Shown here: positions 5,581 through 7,138 of the stretch, in pieces
How the letters are laid out: each line of letters opens with the position of its first letter
Numbering within the stretch: the stretch's first letter is position 1
Source of the DNA: Ignavibacteria bacterium
GTDB taxonomy: Bacteria > Bacteroidota > Ignavibacteria > UBA10030 > SZUA-254
Length of the DNA: 7,138 nt
Direction of reading: 5' to 3'
Assembly (NCBI GenBank): GCA_005877655.1
Contig: VBOC01000190.1
Coordinates: forward strand, 10,652-17,789
The notes under the pieces: generated by a model
Seen by the model: only the letters and a program-made list of their open reading frames with translations
What the model was told of the DNA's origin: nothing
The model's database searches: none
Made by a program: the position numbers and the translations under genes

Positions 5581-7138
5581 CTACTTGTAGCTTCTTTGGG
5601 CCGGCTTGACATACTCGAACGTGAGCGGTTCTTTATGAAGCACCGGCTCAGTCCCCTTTTTGAATTCCCACGCCGCCGCATGGGCGAAGCGTTCATCGTC
5701 GCGCCTTGCCTCCCCCTCATCTGTCTGGTATTCTTCCCGGAAGTGGCCGCCGCACGATTCTTCCCGGTGAAGCGCATCGCGGGCCATCAGCTCCGCCAGC
5801 TCGAAGAAGTCGGCAACGCGGCCGGCTTTCTCCAGTTCGGGGTTGAAGCCCTCTCCCTTCCCCGGTATGATCACCTCTTTCCAGAATGCATCGCGCATCC
5901 GGGGGATCTGCTCCAGGGCCTTGCTCAGACCCGCGGCACTGCGTGACATGCCGCAGAGATCCCACATCAAGTTGCCGAGCTCTCTGTGGAACTCGTCGAC
6001 GGTGCGCTTCCCCCGCGCAGACACGAGCCTCATCGTCGTCTGTTCAACATTTTCCCTCGCCTCGGTGACCGCCGCGTGCTTCGGCTCGACCTTCTCGAAC
6101 TTTGAGCCCGCCAGATAGTCGCCGATCGTTGCGGGAATGATGAAGTAGCCGTCGGCAAGTCCCTGCATCAGCGCGCTCGCCCCGAGGCGGTTCGCCCCGT
6201 GGTCGGAAAAGTTCGCTTCTCCGAGCACGTAGAGTCCCGGGACCGTGCTCATGAGATTGTAGTCCACCCACAGACCTCCCATCGTATAGTGGGCAGCGGG
6301 ATAAATGCGCATCGGCGTTTCATAGGCATTCTCATTCGTGATCTCGCGATACATATCGAACAGGTTTCCGTACTTTTCTTGAACCCACTTCGTGCCGTTT
6401 CGTTGGATGACGTCGGCGAAGTCGAGGTAGACCGCGTAGCCGGTCGGCCCCACTCCGTAACCCTTGTCGCACAGCTCCTTGGCTCTCCTGGAGGCGACGT
6501 CGCGCGGAACGAGGTTGCCGAACGACGGGTAGAGCCGCTCCAGGTAATAATCGCGCTCCTCCGGCGGGATCTCCCTCGGATCGCGCTTGTCGCCCGGTTT
6601 TTTGGGGACCCAGATGCGGCCGTCGTTCCGGAGGCTCTCGCTCATCAGCGTAAGTTTCGATTGGTGTTCACTCGACCGGGGGATGCACGTCGGATGGATC
6701 TGCGTAAAGCAGGGGTTGGCGAAGAAGGCGCCCCGCTTGTGGGCGCGCCAGATCGCCGTTGCGTTCGATAGTTTCGCGTTCGTGGAAAGATAAAAGACAT
6801 TGGCGTAGCCGCCCGTCGCAAGAATCACGGCGTCGCAGATGTACACCTCGATTGCCCCGTCCACAAGATCGCGCGCGACGATCCCTCTCGCCCGGCCGCC
6901 CACGACGATCAGGTCGAGCATCTCGCGGCGCGGGTAAAATTTCACGGCCCCGCGCTCGATCTGCCTCGACAGCGCCGAGTAGGCTCCGAGGAGGAGCTGC
7001 TGGCCTGTCTGTCCCCGGGCATAAAACGTCCGGCTGACCTGGGCGCCCCCGAACGACCGGTTGTCCAGCAATCCGCCGTACTCCCGGGCAAACGGGACGC
7101 CCTGGGCGACGCACTGGTCGATGATGTTGTTGCTCACC
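5581..7138 (-). CDS. sdhA: Succinate dehydrogenase/fumarate reductase flavoprotein subunit, 5' partial
   Basis: SdhA oxidises succinate to fumarate (or the reverse) at a flavin site. About 518 C-terminal residues are present; the family has roughly 640, so the missing part is the N-terminal dinucleotide-binding segment and the flavin-attachment His. The GTG at 7137 is an internal Val codon, not the start. Catalytic-site elements, numbered from that Val, are HPT at 148-150, R212 in VPRDVASRR (the usual proton-transfer Arg position), H283 in HYTMGG, and R317 in [10 protein letters not shown]. The segment [20 protein letters not shown] and the C-terminal helical and capping domain match Bacteroidota/Chlorobiota-type enzymes. 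The gene ends in SYK and TAG at 5581-5583, and sdhB follows 13 bases later in the same direction. A membrane anchor gene (sdhC) is expected upstream, outside the window. No disruption is seen. Confidence 0.95.
   Translation of the reverse strand, partial: VSNNIIDQCVAQGVPFAREYGGLLDNRSFGGAQVSRTFYARGQTGQQLLLGAYSALSRQIERGAVKFYPRREMLDLIVVGGRARGIVARDLVDGAIEVYICDAVILATGGYANVFYLSTNAKLSNATAIWRAHKRGAFFANPCFTQIHPTCIPRSSEHQSKLTLMSESLRNDGRIWVPKKPGDKRDPREIPPEERDYYLERLYPSFGNLVPRDVASRRAKELCDKGYGVGPTGYAVYLDFADVIQRNGTKWVQEKYGNLFDMYREITNENAYETPMRIYPAAHYTMGGLWVDYNLMSTVPGLYVLGEANFSDHGANRLGASALMQGLADGYFIIPATIGDYLAGSKFEKVEPKHAAVTEARENVEQTTMRLVSARGKRTVDEFHRELGNLMWDLCGMSRSAAGLSKALEQIPRMRDAFWKEVIIPGKGEGFNPELEKAGRVADFFELAELMARDALHREESCGGHFREEYQTDEGEARRDDERFAHAAAWEFKKGTEPVLHKEPLTFEYVKPAQRSYK

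Noticed and set aside
5568..5777. 70-codon N-terminal extension of sdhB
   Set aside because: It overlaps the sdhA 3' end, is Arg/Ser-rich and precedes the clear family start MDFTLKVW.
7135..7137. GTG as the start of sdhA
   Set aside because: About 120 family residues, including the flavin-binding segment, are missing before it; it is an internal Val codon cut by the window edge.

Overview
The window is a GC-rich stretch of a Gram-negative bacterial chromosome. A CxxCH-bearing outer-membrane barrel, lipoprotein signals and a succinate dehydrogenase of the Bacteroidota/Chlorobiota sequence type suggest a member of the Ignavibacteria or a neighbouring lineage of that group. This placement is inferred from protein style only, with no marker gene present.

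Region 1 (1-3043, + strand) looks like one transcription unit. It starts inside a monoheme cytochrome fused to an outer-membrane porin-like barrel; only the extreme N-terminus is missing. Next comes a reading frame joining an Ig-like lipoprotein to a planctomycete-type c-type cytochrome with its own internal signal peptide. Last is a helical-repeat protein with a C-terminal receiver domain whose phosphoacceptor Asp is replaced by Glu. The barrel gene is frameshifted at about 1022-1030: its natural C-terminus, ending in Trp-Phe, lies in another frame. Together the heme proteins suggest electron transfer at the cell envelope, but the substrate cannot be read from the sequence.

Region 2 (3047-3571, - strand) is a DUF421/YetF-type membrane protein convergent with the receiver gene. 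Region 3 (3572-4017) is a 446-base divergent intergenic region, unusually rich in structure. It holds three 13-bp tandem repeats at a candidate promoter, an inverted repeat that can form two mutually exclusive hairpins, a 13-bp composite hairpin, a UUCG-capped hairpin followed by a T-rich tract, and a 17-codon leader ORF with a strong Shine-Dalgarno sequence, in frame with the gene below. Region 4 (4018-4764, + strand) encodes an unrecognised, probably cytosolic protein of 248 residues.

Region 5 (4827-7138, - strand) holds sdhB and the 3' part of sdhA, the catalytic half of succinate dehydrogenase/fumarate reductase (complex II), in the usual A-B order. The FAD-binding N-terminus of SdhA, and any membrane anchor gene, lie outside the window. 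The most unusual material is the envelope heme cluster with its broken or fused frames, the Asp-to-Glu receiver, and the structured leader between 3745 and 4017.
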